A stretch of DNA of 64,000 bases from Pseudokineococcus marinus (GTDB lineage Bacteria > Actinomycetota > Actinomycetes > Actinomycetales > Quadrisphaeraceae), in assembly GCF_037482405.1 (NCBI RefSeq), contig NZ_JBBHZZ010000001.1, positions 248,001 to 312,000 on the forward strand. Reading direction: 5' to 3'. The notes below the pieces were generated by a model, which saw nothing but the letters and a program-made list of their open reading frames with translations, ran no database searches and was not told where the DNA came from. A program made the position numbers and the translations under genes. How positions within the stretch are numbered: position 1 is the first letter of the stretch; each line of letters opens with the position of its first letter. Below, in pieces: positions 41,726 through 51,706 of the stretch.

Positions 41726-42138
41726 GCATGGCTGGACCGGGAGCCATCCGCGGGGCAGTGGCGGCCGCCGCCTTGGTCCTCGCCGTGGTGACGCTGCCGA
41801 TACTCCTGACCTCTGACCCGACCTTCGCGCCGGTGACACTGCCCTTCGTGGCCCTGGCCAGCCTCCTGGGCGCCATCTGCGGCACCATCGCCGGGCGTCT
41901 GCTGGACAGCGGCCGGACGTGGCGCACCGCGGCGGCCGTTTCTGGCGCGACCGCGATGGTCGCCGTGGTCGCCGTCACGGTCCTGATCAGCGACGGTCGC
42001 CTGTTCACCGACCTCACGGGCTTCCTCGTGCTGGCGGCCCTGCTCGCCGGCGGCGCCGTGGTCGTGGCCGTCTGGCAGTCCTGGGCGATGGCCCGCCGCC
42101 AGGACCGCCGCCCGGTCCGGCCCCGGACGCAGACATGA
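41722..42138 (+). CDS. Hypothetical four-helix membrane protein
   Basis: A 138-residue protein with four hydrophobic segments: AVAAAALVLAVVTLPILL, TLPFVALASLLGAICGTIAG, TAAAVSGATAMVAVVAVTVL and LVLAALLAGGAVVVAVWQSW, with a basic C-terminus RRQDRRPVRPR that should face the cytoplasm. No family is recognised. Both ends overlap neighbouring genes by 4 bp (ATGA), so it is the middle member of a coupled three-gene string. Confidence 0.7.
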   Translation: MSMAGPGAIRGAVAAAALVLAVVTLPILLTSDPTFAPVTLPFVALASLLGAICGTIAGRLLDSGRTWRTAAAVSGATAMVAVVAVTVLISDGRLFTDLTGFLVLAALLAGGAVVVAVWQSWAMARRQDRRPVRPRTQT

Positions 42139-42953
42139 CGACGCCCGGTCCCAACTGGAGCCCCCACACCGATCTCGGGGACTGGCTCGCCTCACGCCTG
42201 ACGGACTGGATCGGGGCCGACGCGACGGTGGTCACGTCCCTCGTGCCGGGCGAGTACGAGGCCTACGCCCGGGTCCTGCACCCCGTCGAGGCCAGCTCCC
42301 ACGGGCAGCCGTCGACGACGTGGGCGGAGGTCTGCGCGGCCACCGGCCGCACGGCGCACCCGCTGATGCAGTGGCAGGTGATCAGCGGCACCCGCCACAC
42401 CCGCCGGACCACGACCCGCGACTGGCAGGACGGCGAGCCCGAAGCGGGCACCCTCGAGCCGACGGCCCTGGCCGCGACCCTGGACGTCCTCAGCGGCTGG
42501 ACCGCCCCCGGCGCCGAGTGCGTCATGGCGCTGTGGGACGGCTACGGCTGGGTCGACGGCCGCGGCGCCGCGCTCTACGGCCCCGCCGGGACCGTCGAGC
42601 TCGCGCCGGCCTACCCCCGCGACGTCCTCGACGGCCCGCGCCTGCACCTGCCCGGACGGGAGTACCTGCTCTTCACCGGACCGCTGGCCTCGGCAGGCCA
42701 CCTCGGTCGACGCGTTCCCGCCCTGGTCACCGGCGACGAGGGCACGTGGCTGTGGCGCCAGTCCCCCAACCTGCTGTGGCCCTCCGACCACTCCTGGTGC
42801 CTGGCCACCGAGGTCGACCTCGACTCCACCGTGGTTGGCGGTCCCGCCGCTCTCGTCGACGCCCTCCTCGCCTCCCCCGCGCTCGAGGCGCACGCCGTCC
42901 CACCCGACGGCGACCTCAGCTTCGCCGGCGACCACGTCAACCCCTCTCCCTGA
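42135..42953 (+). CDS. Hypothetical protein, actinobacterial family of unknown function
   Basis: A 272-residue soluble protein. The beginning NWSPHTDLGDWLASRLTDWI and the stretch PGEYEAYARVLHPVEAS with TTWAEVCAATGRTAHPLMQW resemble a family widespread in actinobacteria that I know only as uncharacterised. It is rich in Trp and Pro. The ATG overlaps the upstream membrane-protein stop by 4 bp. No catalytic motif is evident. It is the last gene of the string led by the resolvase and ends near the right edge of the island. Confidence 0.72.
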   Translation: MTTPGPNWSPHTDLGDWLASRLTDWIGADATVVTSLVPGEYEAYARVLHPVEASSHGQPSTTWAEVCAATGRTAHPLMQWQVISGTRHTRRTTTRDWQDGEPEAGTLEPTALAATLDVLSGWTAPGAECVMALWDGYGWVDGRGAALYGPAGTVELAPAYPRDVLDGPRLHLPGREYLLFTGPLASAGHLGRRVPALVTGDEGTWLWRQSPNLLWPSDHSWCLATEVDLDSTVVGGPAALVDALLASPALEAHAVPPDGDLSFAGDHVNPSP

Positions 42954-43303
42954 CGACGGCGTCCACAACCCCTCCGCCGGGGCTATTGCGACAGCACCCG
43001 GTCGGACACGAGTTCTGGACGCCGACACGCCGAGCGGCCCGACCGCGGCCACGGCTGTCGCTCAAAGCATCGAATACGACTCTCGACACCTCGGTGCGAG
43101 GATCCCTACAAGAATGGCGATCGGACGATTTCCAGGACCACCGAGGCGGGCTCTCGCGATTTCCAGGCGAGGTTGATGGTCGGCGATCGCTTCGCGGGCG
43201 ATGTCGCTGACGCGACGGGCGGCGGGATCGACGCCGGACAGGACGAGCCGTCCCGGCCCGACCCGCGACGGCGGCCGGACGACGCGACGAGTCGGTGGGC
43301 CTG
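42954..43303. other. Right edge of the accessory island, no gene seen
   Basis: 350 bp without a convincing gene, less GC-rich than the cysE gene that follows. The 11-bp direct repeat CGATTTCCAGG occurs at 43126-43136 and 43157-43167. No tRNA or matching sequence to the left edge of the island was found by eye. Confidence 0.5.
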
Positions 43304-43980
43304 TCAGATCCAGATGGCCGGGTCGACGTCGTCGTGGGCCGCGGCCGCGGGCGCCCGCTCGACGACACGCCCGGGGACGCCGACGACCACGGCACCGGCC
43401 GGGACGTCGCGCACGACGACGGCGTTGGCGCCGACCTGCGCACCGGCCCCGACGGTGATGGCGCCGAGCACCCGGGCGCCGGCGCCGACGGTCACGCCGT
43501 CCTCCAGCGTGGGGTGGCGCTTGCCGCGCTCCAGGCTGCGCCCGCCGAGGTTGACGCCGTTGTACATCATCACGTCGTCGCCGATCACCGCCGTCTCCCC
43601 GATGACCACACCCATCCCGTGGTCGATGAAGAAGCGCCGGCCGATCGTCGCGCCGGGGTGGATCTCCACGCCCGTCGCGGAGCGCGACACGTGCGAGAGC
43701 AGGCGCGCCGCGAGCCGGCTGCCGGGCCGCTGCCACAGGCGGTGGGAGAGCCGGTGCACCCAGACGGCGTGGAGCCCGGGGTAGGCCAGCAGCAGCTCGG
43801 CGCGGCCGCGGGCGGCCGGGTCGCGCCGGGCGGCCGTCGCGAGGTCCTCGCGCAGCCGCTCGCGCCAGGTGAGGCGGTCGTCCGGGACGTGCGGCGCCGG
43901 GGCGGGGGCGCCCTGGACGCCGGCGAACGCCGGGGCGCGGCGGGCGCCCCGGCGGTCGGAGGTCGTCGTCACGGGGCGGC

Positions 43981-43984
<4 letters not shown>
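43304..43984 (-). CDS. cysE: Serine O-acetyltransferase
   Basis: A 226-residue cytoplasmic enzyme that makes O-acetylserine from serine and acetyl-CoA, the first step of cysteine synthesis. The left-handed beta-helix of hexapeptide repeats occupies about residues 110-205, with the active-site region FFIDHGMGVVIGETAVIGDD (catalytic Asp-His) and YNGVNLGG. An Ala/Pro-rich N-terminus precedes it. The GTG at 43984 overlaps the cysK stop by 4 bp; a second GTG at 43972 is possible. The short type lacks the longer N-terminal domain of E. coli CysE, as is common in actinobacteria. Operon with cysK. Confidence 0.92.
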
Positions 43985-44910
<926 letters not shown>

Positions 44911-45251
44911 CGGGTCGCTCCTCGGGCAGGTGGGGGTCAGGTGCCGTCCCGATGCTTCCCGACCGGGACGGTGCTGCTCGGTGGATCCCAACGCACGAGG
45001 GCGCGGACGACGTCCCCGGGACGCCGCTCGTCTCACGTGCTGGGACACCCCTCGCCCGGTCGGGGGGCGCGGGAACACCGCTGGGCGGGGGCTGTTGGGG
45101 CGGGGGTGCGCCGGTCACGGCGCGGTCACGGCGCGGCTGGCCCTCGACGGGCCGGACCGCCCCGGCTGCGCCAGGCTCGACCGGCAGCCTGCGCCCGGCC
45201 GCTGCGCCGGCGCGCGGGAGACGAGCACGACGAGCGAGAAGGAGCACCCCT
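44911..45251. other. Divergent region between cysK and aldo/keto reductase
   Basis: 341 bp holding the promoters of both genes. CCGTCCCG at 44944-44951 and CGGGACGG at 44964-44971 form an 8-bp hairpin in the cysK leader. I see no recognisable riboswitch or cysteine-rich leader peptide, and no gene. Confidence 0.5.
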
Positions 45252-46097
45252 GTGGCTGTCCCCACCATCACGCTGAACGACGGGCGCGCCATCCCCCAGC
45301 TGGGCTTCGGCGTCTTCCAGATCGAGCCGGAGAACACCGAGCAGGCCGTCCTCACCGCCTTCGAGGCGGGCTACCGCCACATCGACACGGCGGAGATGTA
45401 CGGCAACGAGAAGGAGGTCGGCGCGGCCGTCGCGTCCTCCGACCTCGACCGCTCGGACGTGTGGATCACGAGCAAGCTCAACAACGGCTTCCACCGCCCG
45501 GACGACGCGGAGCGGGCGATGGACCAGACCCTCGCCGACCTCGGCACCGACCACGTGGACCTCTTCCTCATCCACTGGCCGCTGCCGACGCAGTACGACG
45601 GCGACTACGTGTCGACGTGGAAGGCGCTGGAGAAGTTCAAGGCCGACGGCCGCGCCCGCTCCATCGGCGTGTCGAACTTCCAGGTCGACCACCTCGAGCG
45701 GCTCGCCCGCGAGTGCGACGTCGTGCCCGCGGTCAACCAGATCGAGGTGCACCCGTACTTCACCAACGAGGCGGTGCGCGCCTACGGCAGCGAGCACGGC
45801 ATCGCGACCGAGGCCTGGTCGCCGATCGCGCAGGGCGGGGTCCTCAAGGACCCGGTCATCAGCGAGATCGCCGAGCGCGTGGGCAAGAGCACCGCGCAGG
45901 TGACGCTCGCGTGGCACATCGCCCGCGGCGACATCATCTTCCCGAAGTCGGTGACGCCCGAGCGCGTGCGCGCCAACTTCGACATCTTCGACGTCGGCCT
46001 CACGGAGGAGGACGTCCGCCGCATCACCGCCCTCGACAAGGGCGAGGACGGCCGCACGGGCCCGAACCCCGACACGTTCGACATGATCCCGAGCTGA
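45252..46097 (+). CDS. Aldo/keto reductase (2,5-didehydrogluconate-reductase type)
   Basis: A 281-residue NADPH-dependent aldo/keto reductase of the AKR5 type, which reduces aldehydes and ketones including 2,5-diketogluconate and methylglyoxal-like compounds. The catalytic tetrad is visible: Asp45 and Tyr50 in RHIDTAEMYGNEKEVG, Lys in WITSKLNN and His in LFLIHWPLP. The cofactor-binding end is IIFPKSVTPERVRAN. The GTG at 45252 has GAAGGAG 8 bp upstream. A single gene, followed after 30 bp by an assembly gap. Confidence 0.93.
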   Translation: MAVPTITLNDGRAIPQLGFGVFQIEPENTEQAVLTAFEAGYRHIDTAEMYGNEKEVGAAVASSDLDRSDVWITSKLNNGFHRPDDAERAMDQTLADLGTDHVDLFLIHWPLPTQYDGDYVSTWKALEKFKADGRARSIGVSNFQVDHLERLARECDVVPAVNQIEVHPYFTNEAVRAYGSEHGIATEAWSPIAQGGVLKDPVISEIAERVGKSTAQVTLAWHIARGDIIFPKSVTPERVRANFDIFDVGLTEEDVRRITALDKGEDGRTGPNPDTFDMIPS

Positions 46098-46127
46098 CGA
46101 CCGGGTGAGGTCCCGGGCGGCGCGCCG

Positions 46128-46281
46128 NNNNNNNNNNNNNNNNNNNNNNNNNNNNNNNNNNNNNNNNNNNNNNNNNNNNNNNNNNNNNNNNNNNNNNNNN
46201 NNNNNNNNNNNNNNNNNNNNNNNNNNNNNNNNNNNNNNNNNNNNNNNNNNNNNNNNNNNNNNNNNNNNNNNNNNNNNNNNN
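46128..46281. other. Assembly gap (154 N)
   Basis: A run of N between the aldo/keto reductase gene and a palindromic sequence. No gene appears to be interrupted. A hairpin array like those elsewhere could lie within it. Confidence 0.98.
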
Positions 46282-46299
46282 GTGACCGTGCGCGGTCAC
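46282..46299. repeat. GTGACCG hairpin next to the gap
   Basis: GTGACCG-TGCG-CGGTCAC has 7-bp arms and a 4-nt loop. It is followed by GAGCGACGAGC. A near-identical palindrome, TGACCGTGCACGGTCA, is nested in a larger inverted repeat at 63398-63413. Confidence 0.75.
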
Positions 46300-46327
46300 G
46301 AGCGACGAGCAGGTCCGGCAGCACGAC

Positions 46328-46365
46328 GACGAGGGCGGGACCGCACGCGCGGTCCCGCCCTCGTC
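46328..46365. terminator. Strong terminator upstream of the MobA-like gene
   Basis: A perfect 17-bp stem, GACGAGGGCGGGACCGC (46328-46344), ACGC loop and complement to 46365. It would end transcription coming from the aldo/keto reductase gene across the gap. Confidence 0.85.
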
Positions 46366-46397
46366 CGCGTCCACGCCCCCTCGGGCAGGCTGGGCGG

Positions 46398-46994
46398 GTG
46401 CAGGCAGGGGTGGGCGTCGTCGTCCTCGCGGGAGGCGCGTCGCGGCGCTTCGGCGCCGACAAGCTCGCCGCCGACCTCGGCGGACGCCCGGTGCTGGCCC
46501 GGTGCCTCGACGGCGTCGTCGCGGCGCTGGAGGGGGCGCCGGTCGTCGTCGTCGGCCCGCCGTCCCGGCGCGACGGGGTGGGCGGGGCGGACGTCGTCCT
46601 CGAGGACCCGCCCGGGTCCGGCCCGGCGGCGGGCGTCCTCGCGGGCGCGCGCCACCTGGCCCGCACCGCGGCCCCGGACGTCGTCGCCGTCGTCCCGGGG
46701 GACGCCCCGTGGGCGGGCGAGGCCCTGCCGCTCCTCCTCGCCGCCCTGGACGACCCGATGGCGGACGCCGCGGTGGCCGTCACCCCCGACGGACGCCGCC
46801 AGCACCTCCTCCTCGCCGTCCGCGCCACGCACCTGACCGCCCTCGACGCGCCGGCGCTCCTCGGGGCGCCCGCACGGGCCCTGGTCCACGGCCTTCGCGT
46901 GGTGGAGGTGCGGGTGGGCGAGGCGTCCGCCCTGGACGTCGACGACGCCTCCGCCCTCGAGCTCGCGCGGGAGCACCTCCTCGGCGACGCGTGA
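46398..46994 (+). CDS. MobA-like NTP transferase (molybdenum cofactor guanylyltransferase family)
   Basis: A 198-residue nucleotidyltransferase. The N-terminal signature VVVLAGGASRRFGADKLA binds the nucleotide, and GSGPAAGVLAGARHLA with VVPGDAPW supply the product loop and metal Asp. MobA attaches GMP to molybdopterin; related MocA-type enzymes attach CMP. No other cofactor genes are nearby, so the exact reaction is open. The GTG at 46398 begins close to the conserved motif; an upstream start would lie in the terminator. A 179-bp gap follows before the lipoprotein operon. Confidence 0.83.
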   Translation: MQAGVGVVVLAGGASRRFGADKLAADLGGRPVLARCLDGVVAALEGAPVVVVGPPSRRDGVGGADVVLEDPPGSGPAAGVLAGARHLARTAAPDVVAVVPGDAPWAGEALPLLLAALDDPMADAAVAVTPDGRRQHLLLAVRATHLTALDAPALLGAPARALVHGLRVVEVRVGEASALDVDDASALELAREHLLGDA

Positions 46995-47173
46995 CCAGCC
47001 ACCGGCTGGAGGAGCCTCGTCCCCGGGCGGGTGACGACCCGTGACGGCCGACTCCGCCGACCGCCCTCCGCCACTACGCTCCAGCCCGCCGCCGCCGGTC
47101 CGCCGCTGCGGGCACCACACCGCTGCAGGACCGCTCGCACCACCGCCTGTGACACCGCTTGGGGGGCTCCACC

Positions 47174-47751
47174 GTGCGTCGAACCGCGCCCGTCCTCGTC
47201 CGCGCCGCGGCGGTCGCCGTCCTGGCGCCCACCGTGCTCGGCCTCACCGGCTGCGGCCTGCTCTCCCGGGACGCCGAGGGCGGGGGGACGTCGTCGGCGG
47301 CGCAGGAGCAGGGCTCGGGCGGGTCCGAGGTGTCGAGCTCGGGCGGGGAGTCCGTCGTCGGCGAGGTGGCCGCCGACGTCCAGGACCGCCACCCGCAGGG
47401 CCACCTGCTGACCGCGAGCGCCGTGCAGGTGCGCGACCGGTCGATCGCCGTGGAGATCGCGCTCGTCAACGGCAGCACGCGCGAGATCCAGATGAACAGC
47501 AACCGCCTGCACCTCCTCGACGACGTCGGCAACGCCTACGAGTTCTCCCCGCCGACCCAGAACGAGGACCTCCGGGTGGCGCCCGGGGCCGAGCTCTCCG
47601 GCACGCTCGTCTTCCTCGGCGTCCTCGACCCGTCGGCCACCTCGCTGACGATGCTCGCCAACGTGAACGACCCCGAGCAGGCGGTGGACCTCGAGGACAG
47701 GGACAACCAGGGCAGCTACCCCGAGCTCGTCCTCGACGGCCTCCCCCTCCC

Positions 47752-47755
<4 letters not shown>
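47174..47755 (+). CDS. Lipoprotein with DUF4352-like beta domain (paralogue 1)
   Basis: A 193-residue exported lipoprotein. The lipobox is LTGC (Cys about residue 27) after a hydrophobic signal. A Ser/Gly/Glu-rich linker runs to residue 60. The C-terminal domain of about 125 residues, from DRHPQGHLL to the end, includes VNGSTREIQMNSNRLHLLDD and LSGTLVFLGVLDPSATSLTM, reminiscent of the DUF4352/telomere-binding-like immunoglobulin fold. It is a clear paralogue of the gene at 48495. The GTG at 47174 opens the signal peptide. Its stop overlaps the OmpA-like gene by 4 bp. Confidence 0.78.
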
Positions 47756-48480
<725 letters not shown>

Positions 48481-48494
48481 CGCAGGAGACGCCC

Positions 48495-49136
48495 GTGCGA
48501 CGCCCACGACCCGCCCTCCCCCTCCCGCTCGCCGTCGGGGCCGCGCTCCTGCTGGGCGCCTGCTCCGGCGGCGGCGAGCAGGAGGCCCAGGCCCCCGCTC
48601 CGGCGCCGTCGACGACCGCCGCGACCCCCGCCGCGACGCCGTCCTCGTCCACGCCGTCCTCGTCGGCGACGCCGTCCTCGTCCGCGACGCCCTCGGCGTC
48701 GTCGTCGGACTCGCCCGGGGCGGACGACGCGGGGGCCCAGGACCTCTCCGGCCTCGCGCTGGAGGACCGCCACCCCAACGGGACCCTGCTGCAGGTGACG
48801 TCCGTGGCCGTCGAGCGCACCGGGCTGGTCGTCGGCGTGTCCGTGGTCAACGGCCACACCGACCCGATCCGCCTCAACAGCCGGGGCCTGTTCCTCGTGG
48901 ACGACCAGGGCAACGGCTACAACTTCCGCGAGCCCGAGCAGAACGGGGACCTCGAGGTCGAGCCCGGGGCCGAGCTCGTCGGCGAGTTGGTCTTCCTCGG
49001 CGTCCTCGACCCGAGCGCCACCGAGCTCACCCTGAAGACCAACGTCTTCGAGGCCGACCAGAGCATCGACACCACCTCCCGCGCCGACTACGACACCGCG
49101 CCCTCGATGCTCGTCCCCGGCATCCCCGTCGGCTGA
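48495..49136 (+). CDS. Lipoprotein with DUF4352-like beta domain (paralogue 2)
   Basis: A 213-residue lipoprotein with lipobox LLGAC (Cys about residue 23). A long Thr/Pro/Ser/Ala linker of about 55 residues includes repeated TPSSSAT units. The C-terminal domain, from LEDRHPNGTLL, matches the first lipoprotein of the operon along its length, with VVNGHTDPIRLNSRGLFLVD and GELVFLGVLDPSATELTL. The GTG at 48495 has CAGGAGAC upstream. Two paralogues around an OmpA-like protein suggest a cell-envelope complex; its job is unknown. Confidence 0.78.
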   Translation: MRRPRPALPLPLAVGAALLLGACSGGGEQEAQAPAPAPSTTAATPAATPSSSTPSSSATPSSSATPSASSSDSPGADDAGAQDLSGLALEDRHPNGTLLQVTSVAVERTGLVVGVSVVNGHTDPIRLNSRGLFLVDDQGNGYNFREPEQNGDLEVEPGAELVGELVFLGVLDPSATELTLKTNVFEADQSIDTTSRADYDTAPSMLVPGIPVG

Positions 49137-49190
49137 GCGGGGGCCGCGCCGCAAGTGTGGCCGTCCGGCCCCCGTGCGAGGGTGGCGGAC

Positions 49191-50184
49191 GTGCGAGCAG
49201 CCGTCGTCCGCGAGCCCGGTGGGCCCGACGCCATCGAGGTCACCGAGGTCCCCGACCCCTCGCCCGGCCCCGGCGAGGTCGTCGTCGAGGTGGCCGCCGC
49301 CGGCGTCAACCGGGCCGACGTCATGCAGCGCCAGGGCCACTACCCGCCGCCGCCCGGCGAGCCCGAGACCCTCGGCCTGGAGTGCTCGGGCACCGTCGCC
49401 GAGCTCGGCGAGGGCGTCGAGGGGTGGTCCGTCGGCGACGAGGTGTGCGCGCTGCTCGCGGGAGGTGGCTACGCCGAGCGCGTCGTCGTCCCCGCCGGGC
49501 AGCTGCTGCCCGTCCCGCGGGACGTCTCCCTCGTCGACGCGGCCGCGCTGCCGGAGGTGGCCTGCACCGTCTGGTCCAACGTCTTCATCTCCGCGGGCCT
49601 CCGCGAGGGCGAGCTGCTCCTCGTGCACGGCGGCGGCAGCGGCATCGGCACCTTCGCCGTCCAGCTGGCCCGGGCCTGGGGGGCGCGCGTGGCCGTGACG
49701 GCGGGCAGCGCCCGCAAGCTCGACGCGTGCCGCGAGCTCGGCGCCGAGGTGCTCGTGGACTACACGCAGCAGGACTTCGTCGAGGAGGTCCGTGCCGCCA
49801 CCGACGGCCGCGGCGCCGACGTCGTCCTCGACGTCGTGGGCGCGACGTACCTCGAGCGCAACGTCGCGGTGCTCGCCCCGAACGGGCGCCTCGTCGTCAT
49901 CGGCATGCAGGGCGGCCGGCGCGCCGAGCTCGACCTCGGGGCGCTGCTGGCCAAGCGCGCCGCCGTGATGGCGACGTCGCTGCGGGCCCGGCCTCGCGAG
50001 GAGAAGGCCGCGATCGTCGCCTCGGTCCGCGAGCACGTGTGGCCCCTCGTCGAGGAGGGGCGGGTGCGCCCCGTCGTCCACCAGCGCATGCCGCTGGAGG
50101 ACGCCGCCCGCGCGCACGCCGTGCTCGAGGAGTACTCGCACATCGGCAAGGTGCTGCTGCTGGCCCGCCCGGGGGGGGGGGGGG
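49191..50184 (+). CDS. NAD(P)H quinone oxidoreductase, PIG3 family, 3' end in gap
   Basis: About 331 residues of a zinc-free medium-chain dehydrogenase that reduces quinones with NADPH. The N-terminus VRAAVVREPGGPDAIEV, AAGVNRADVMQRQGHYPPPP, the nucleotide loop LLVHGGGSGIGTFAVQLARA and DVVLDVVGATYLERNV are typical of PIG3. The start is GTG 49191 (GTG 49182 possible). The last family-like residues are SHIGKVLLLA near 50165; homologues end about here, so only a few residues and the stop are missing. The following Gly codons are a 14-G run next to the gap and are probably a sequencing artefact. Confidence 0.9.
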
Positions 50185-50308
50185 NNNNNNNNNNNNNNNN
50201 NNNNNNNNNNNNNNNNNNNNNNNNNNNNNNNNNNNNNNNNNNNNNNNNNNNNNNNNNNNNNNNNNNNNNNNNNNNNNNNNNNNNNNNNNNNNNNNNNNNN
50301 NNNNNNNN
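50171..50308. other. Poly-G run and assembly gap
   Basis: Fourteen G (50171-50184) followed by 124 N (50185-50308). The stop codon of the quinone reductase gene is lost here. Confidence 0.98.
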
Positions 50309-50372
50309 GGCGCCGCCGGCGGCGCCCTCGACGACCACGACCTCGGGAGCACCTCATGAGCGGAGGCAGGGC

Positions 50373-50969
50373 ATGACCCAGGGACCGCAGGACGGCCAGG
50401 GGCAGCGCCCCGGCCCCGACCAGCAGGCGCAGGACCAGCAGCCCGTCGTCGTCATGACGCAGCAGGGCATGGGCGTCGCCGGCGGCGACGCGCCCAACCC
50501 GGCCGAGCAGGTCGAGCGGCCCGACAAGGTCATGCGCATCGGCAGCATGGTCAAGCAGCTGCTCGACGAGGTGCGCAGCGCACCGCTCGACGACAAGGGC
50601 CGCGCGCGCCTCGCGGAGGTGCACCAGCGCTCCCTCGCCGAGCTGGAGGACGGGCTGGCCCCCGACCTCGTCGAGGAGCTGCGGCGGATCTCACTGCCGT
50701 TCTCCCCCGACGAGGCGCCCAGCGACGCCGAGCTCCGCATCGCCCAGGCCCAGCTCGTCGGCTGGCTGGAAGGCCTCTTCCACGGCATCCAGACCGCCGT
50801 CTTCGCCCAGCAGATGGCGGCGCGGGCGCAGCTCGAGCAGATGCGCCGCGCCCTGCCGGGCGGCCAGCAGGGCGGCCAGGGCGCCGGTCCCGGCGGGCCC
50901 GTGGCACCGGTGGCGCAGGGGCAGCCGGGCGTCCAGCCCGGCCAGCCGGGCACCGGCCAGTACCTCTGA
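50373..50969 (+). CDS. bpa: Bacterial proteasome activator Bpa/PafE
   Basis: A 198-residue ATP-independent activator of the actinobacterial 20S proteasome. It forms rings that open the proteasome gate and feed unfolded proteins. The core four-helix region is about residues 50-160 (PDKVMRIGSMVKQLLDEVRS, then DLVEELRRISLPFSPDEAPS and LVGWLEGLFHGIQTAVFAQQ). The Gln/Gly/Pro-rich tail ends in GQYL, the HbYX-like motif that docks into the proteasome. The ATG at 50373 has GGAGG upstream. A small hypothetical gene follows after 42 bp and is probably cotranscribed. No prcBA or mpa gene is in the window. Confidence 0.95.
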   Translation: MTQGPQDGQGQRPGPDQQAQDQQPVVVMTQQGMGVAGGDAPNPAEQVERPDKVMRIGSMVKQLLDEVRSAPLDDKGRARLAEVHQRSLAELEDGLAPDLVEELRRISLPFSPDEAPSDAELRIAQAQLVGWLEGLFHGIQTAVFAQQMAARAQLEQMRRALPGGQQGGQGAGPGGPVAPVAQGQPGVQPGQPGTGQYL

Positions 50970-51011
50970 CGACGCCGGACGGACCCGCGTGACGGCCGGC
51001 GGGCGACGCGC

Positions 51012-51560
51012 ATGACAGCCGGGGAGCGCACGGCGCCCTGGTGGGGGCGCCTCGCGCCCGGGCTGCTCCGGCGCCGGGACGAGCGCGCCCTCGAGGCCGC
51101 GCTCGGCGAGGGCGTGTGGCGACGGGCCCACGACCGCGTGCACCGCTCCGTCGACCGGTACCACCAGGTCCTCGACGGCGTGGCCGCCGACGCCGCCGAC
51201 GACCCAGGGTCCCGTGTCGCCGAGGCGCTGGCGGGCACGGGCGCGGAGCTCGTCGCCGTCCTCGACGGGGTCCGCTCCCTCGCGCTGGCGGCGCAGCGGG
51301 CCGCCCCGAGCGGGGGGCTCGACGTCCCGGCGGTGCCCGCGTCCGCCGGGCTCCCCGACGAGCTGCACCGGAGGCTCTCGCGTGTCGGCACGGCCGTCGC
51401 CACCGCCGCGGAGGCCGCCACGATGGCGCGGGTCAGCCTGCGCGGCGCGCGTCCCGACGTCGCCCTCGAGCGAGCGGGGGCCGCCGCCCGCGCGGCTGCG
51501 ACGGCGCGCCGTCACCTCGGCACGGACCAGACCCCGCCGTCGAGAGACGGCGGGGCCTGA
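51012..51560 (+). CDS. Hypothetical protein downstream of bpa
   Basis: A 182-residue Ala/Arg-rich protein that I do not recognise. It looks helical throughout, with VHRSVDRYHQVLDGVAADAA and LHRRLSRVGTAVATAAEAAT, and has no signal or membrane segment. The basic start (WWGRLAPGLLRRRDERAL) contrasts with the body. The ATG at 51012 is the first in frame. The last ten codons contain a strong terminator hairpin, an unusual overlap of coding and termination signals. Its position after bpa suggests a link to the proteasome activator, but nothing in the sequence shows it. Confidence 0.72.
   Translation: MTAGERTAPWWGRLAPGLLRRRDERALEAALGEGVWRRAHDRVHRSVDRYHQVLDGVAADAADDPGSRVAEALAGTGAELVAVLDGVRSLALAAQRAAPSGGLDVPAVPASAGLPDELHRRLSRVGTAVATAAEAATMARVSLRGARPDVALERAGAAARAAATARRHLGTDQTPPSRDGGA
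51532..51555 (+). terminator. Terminator inside the 3' end of the gene after bpa
   Basis: A perfect 10-bp stem CCCCGCCGTC (51532-51541), GAGA loop, GACGGCGGGG (51546-51555). It ends 3 bp before the stop codon. Confidence 0.75.
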
Positions 51561-51604
51561 CCCGAGGCAGGACTGGGCGGCCCCCGGGATATCGCCCCCC
51601 CTGG

Positions 51605-51670
51605 GGGCGACGTGTGGCCATGTCGCCCTCTACGCCGCCCCTGTCGGGGCGACGTGTGGCCATGTCGCCC
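51605..51670. repeat. Intergenic hairpin array, 2 units, 42-bp period
   Basis: Two identical 24-bp units (51605-51628 and 51647-51670), GGGCGAC then GTGTGGCCAT then GTCGCCC, with perfect 7-bp arms. They match the units at 6771-6878, more than 44 kb away. They lie between convergent genes. Confidence 0.92.
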
Positions 51671-51706
51671 TCAGGGCGAGCCGAGACCGAGGGCGGCGCG
51701 GGTGCG

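Noticed and set aside
32242..43303. Direct-repeat attachment sites or a tRNA at the island edges
   Set aside because: No matching repeat at both edges and no tRNA-like sequence could be found by eye. Only the 11-bp CGATTTCCAGG pair near 43130, both copies at the same edge, was seen.
44911..45251. A riboswitch or cysteine leader peptide upstream of cysK
   Set aside because: Only an 8-bp hairpin was found; there is no T-box or S-box-like motif and no Cys-rich small frame with a ribosome-binding site.
50165..50372. A fusion of the quinone reductase with Bpa across the gap
   Set aside because: The continuous frame exists only because N translates as unknown. Bpa has its own ATG with GGAGG, and quinone reductases end near 50165.
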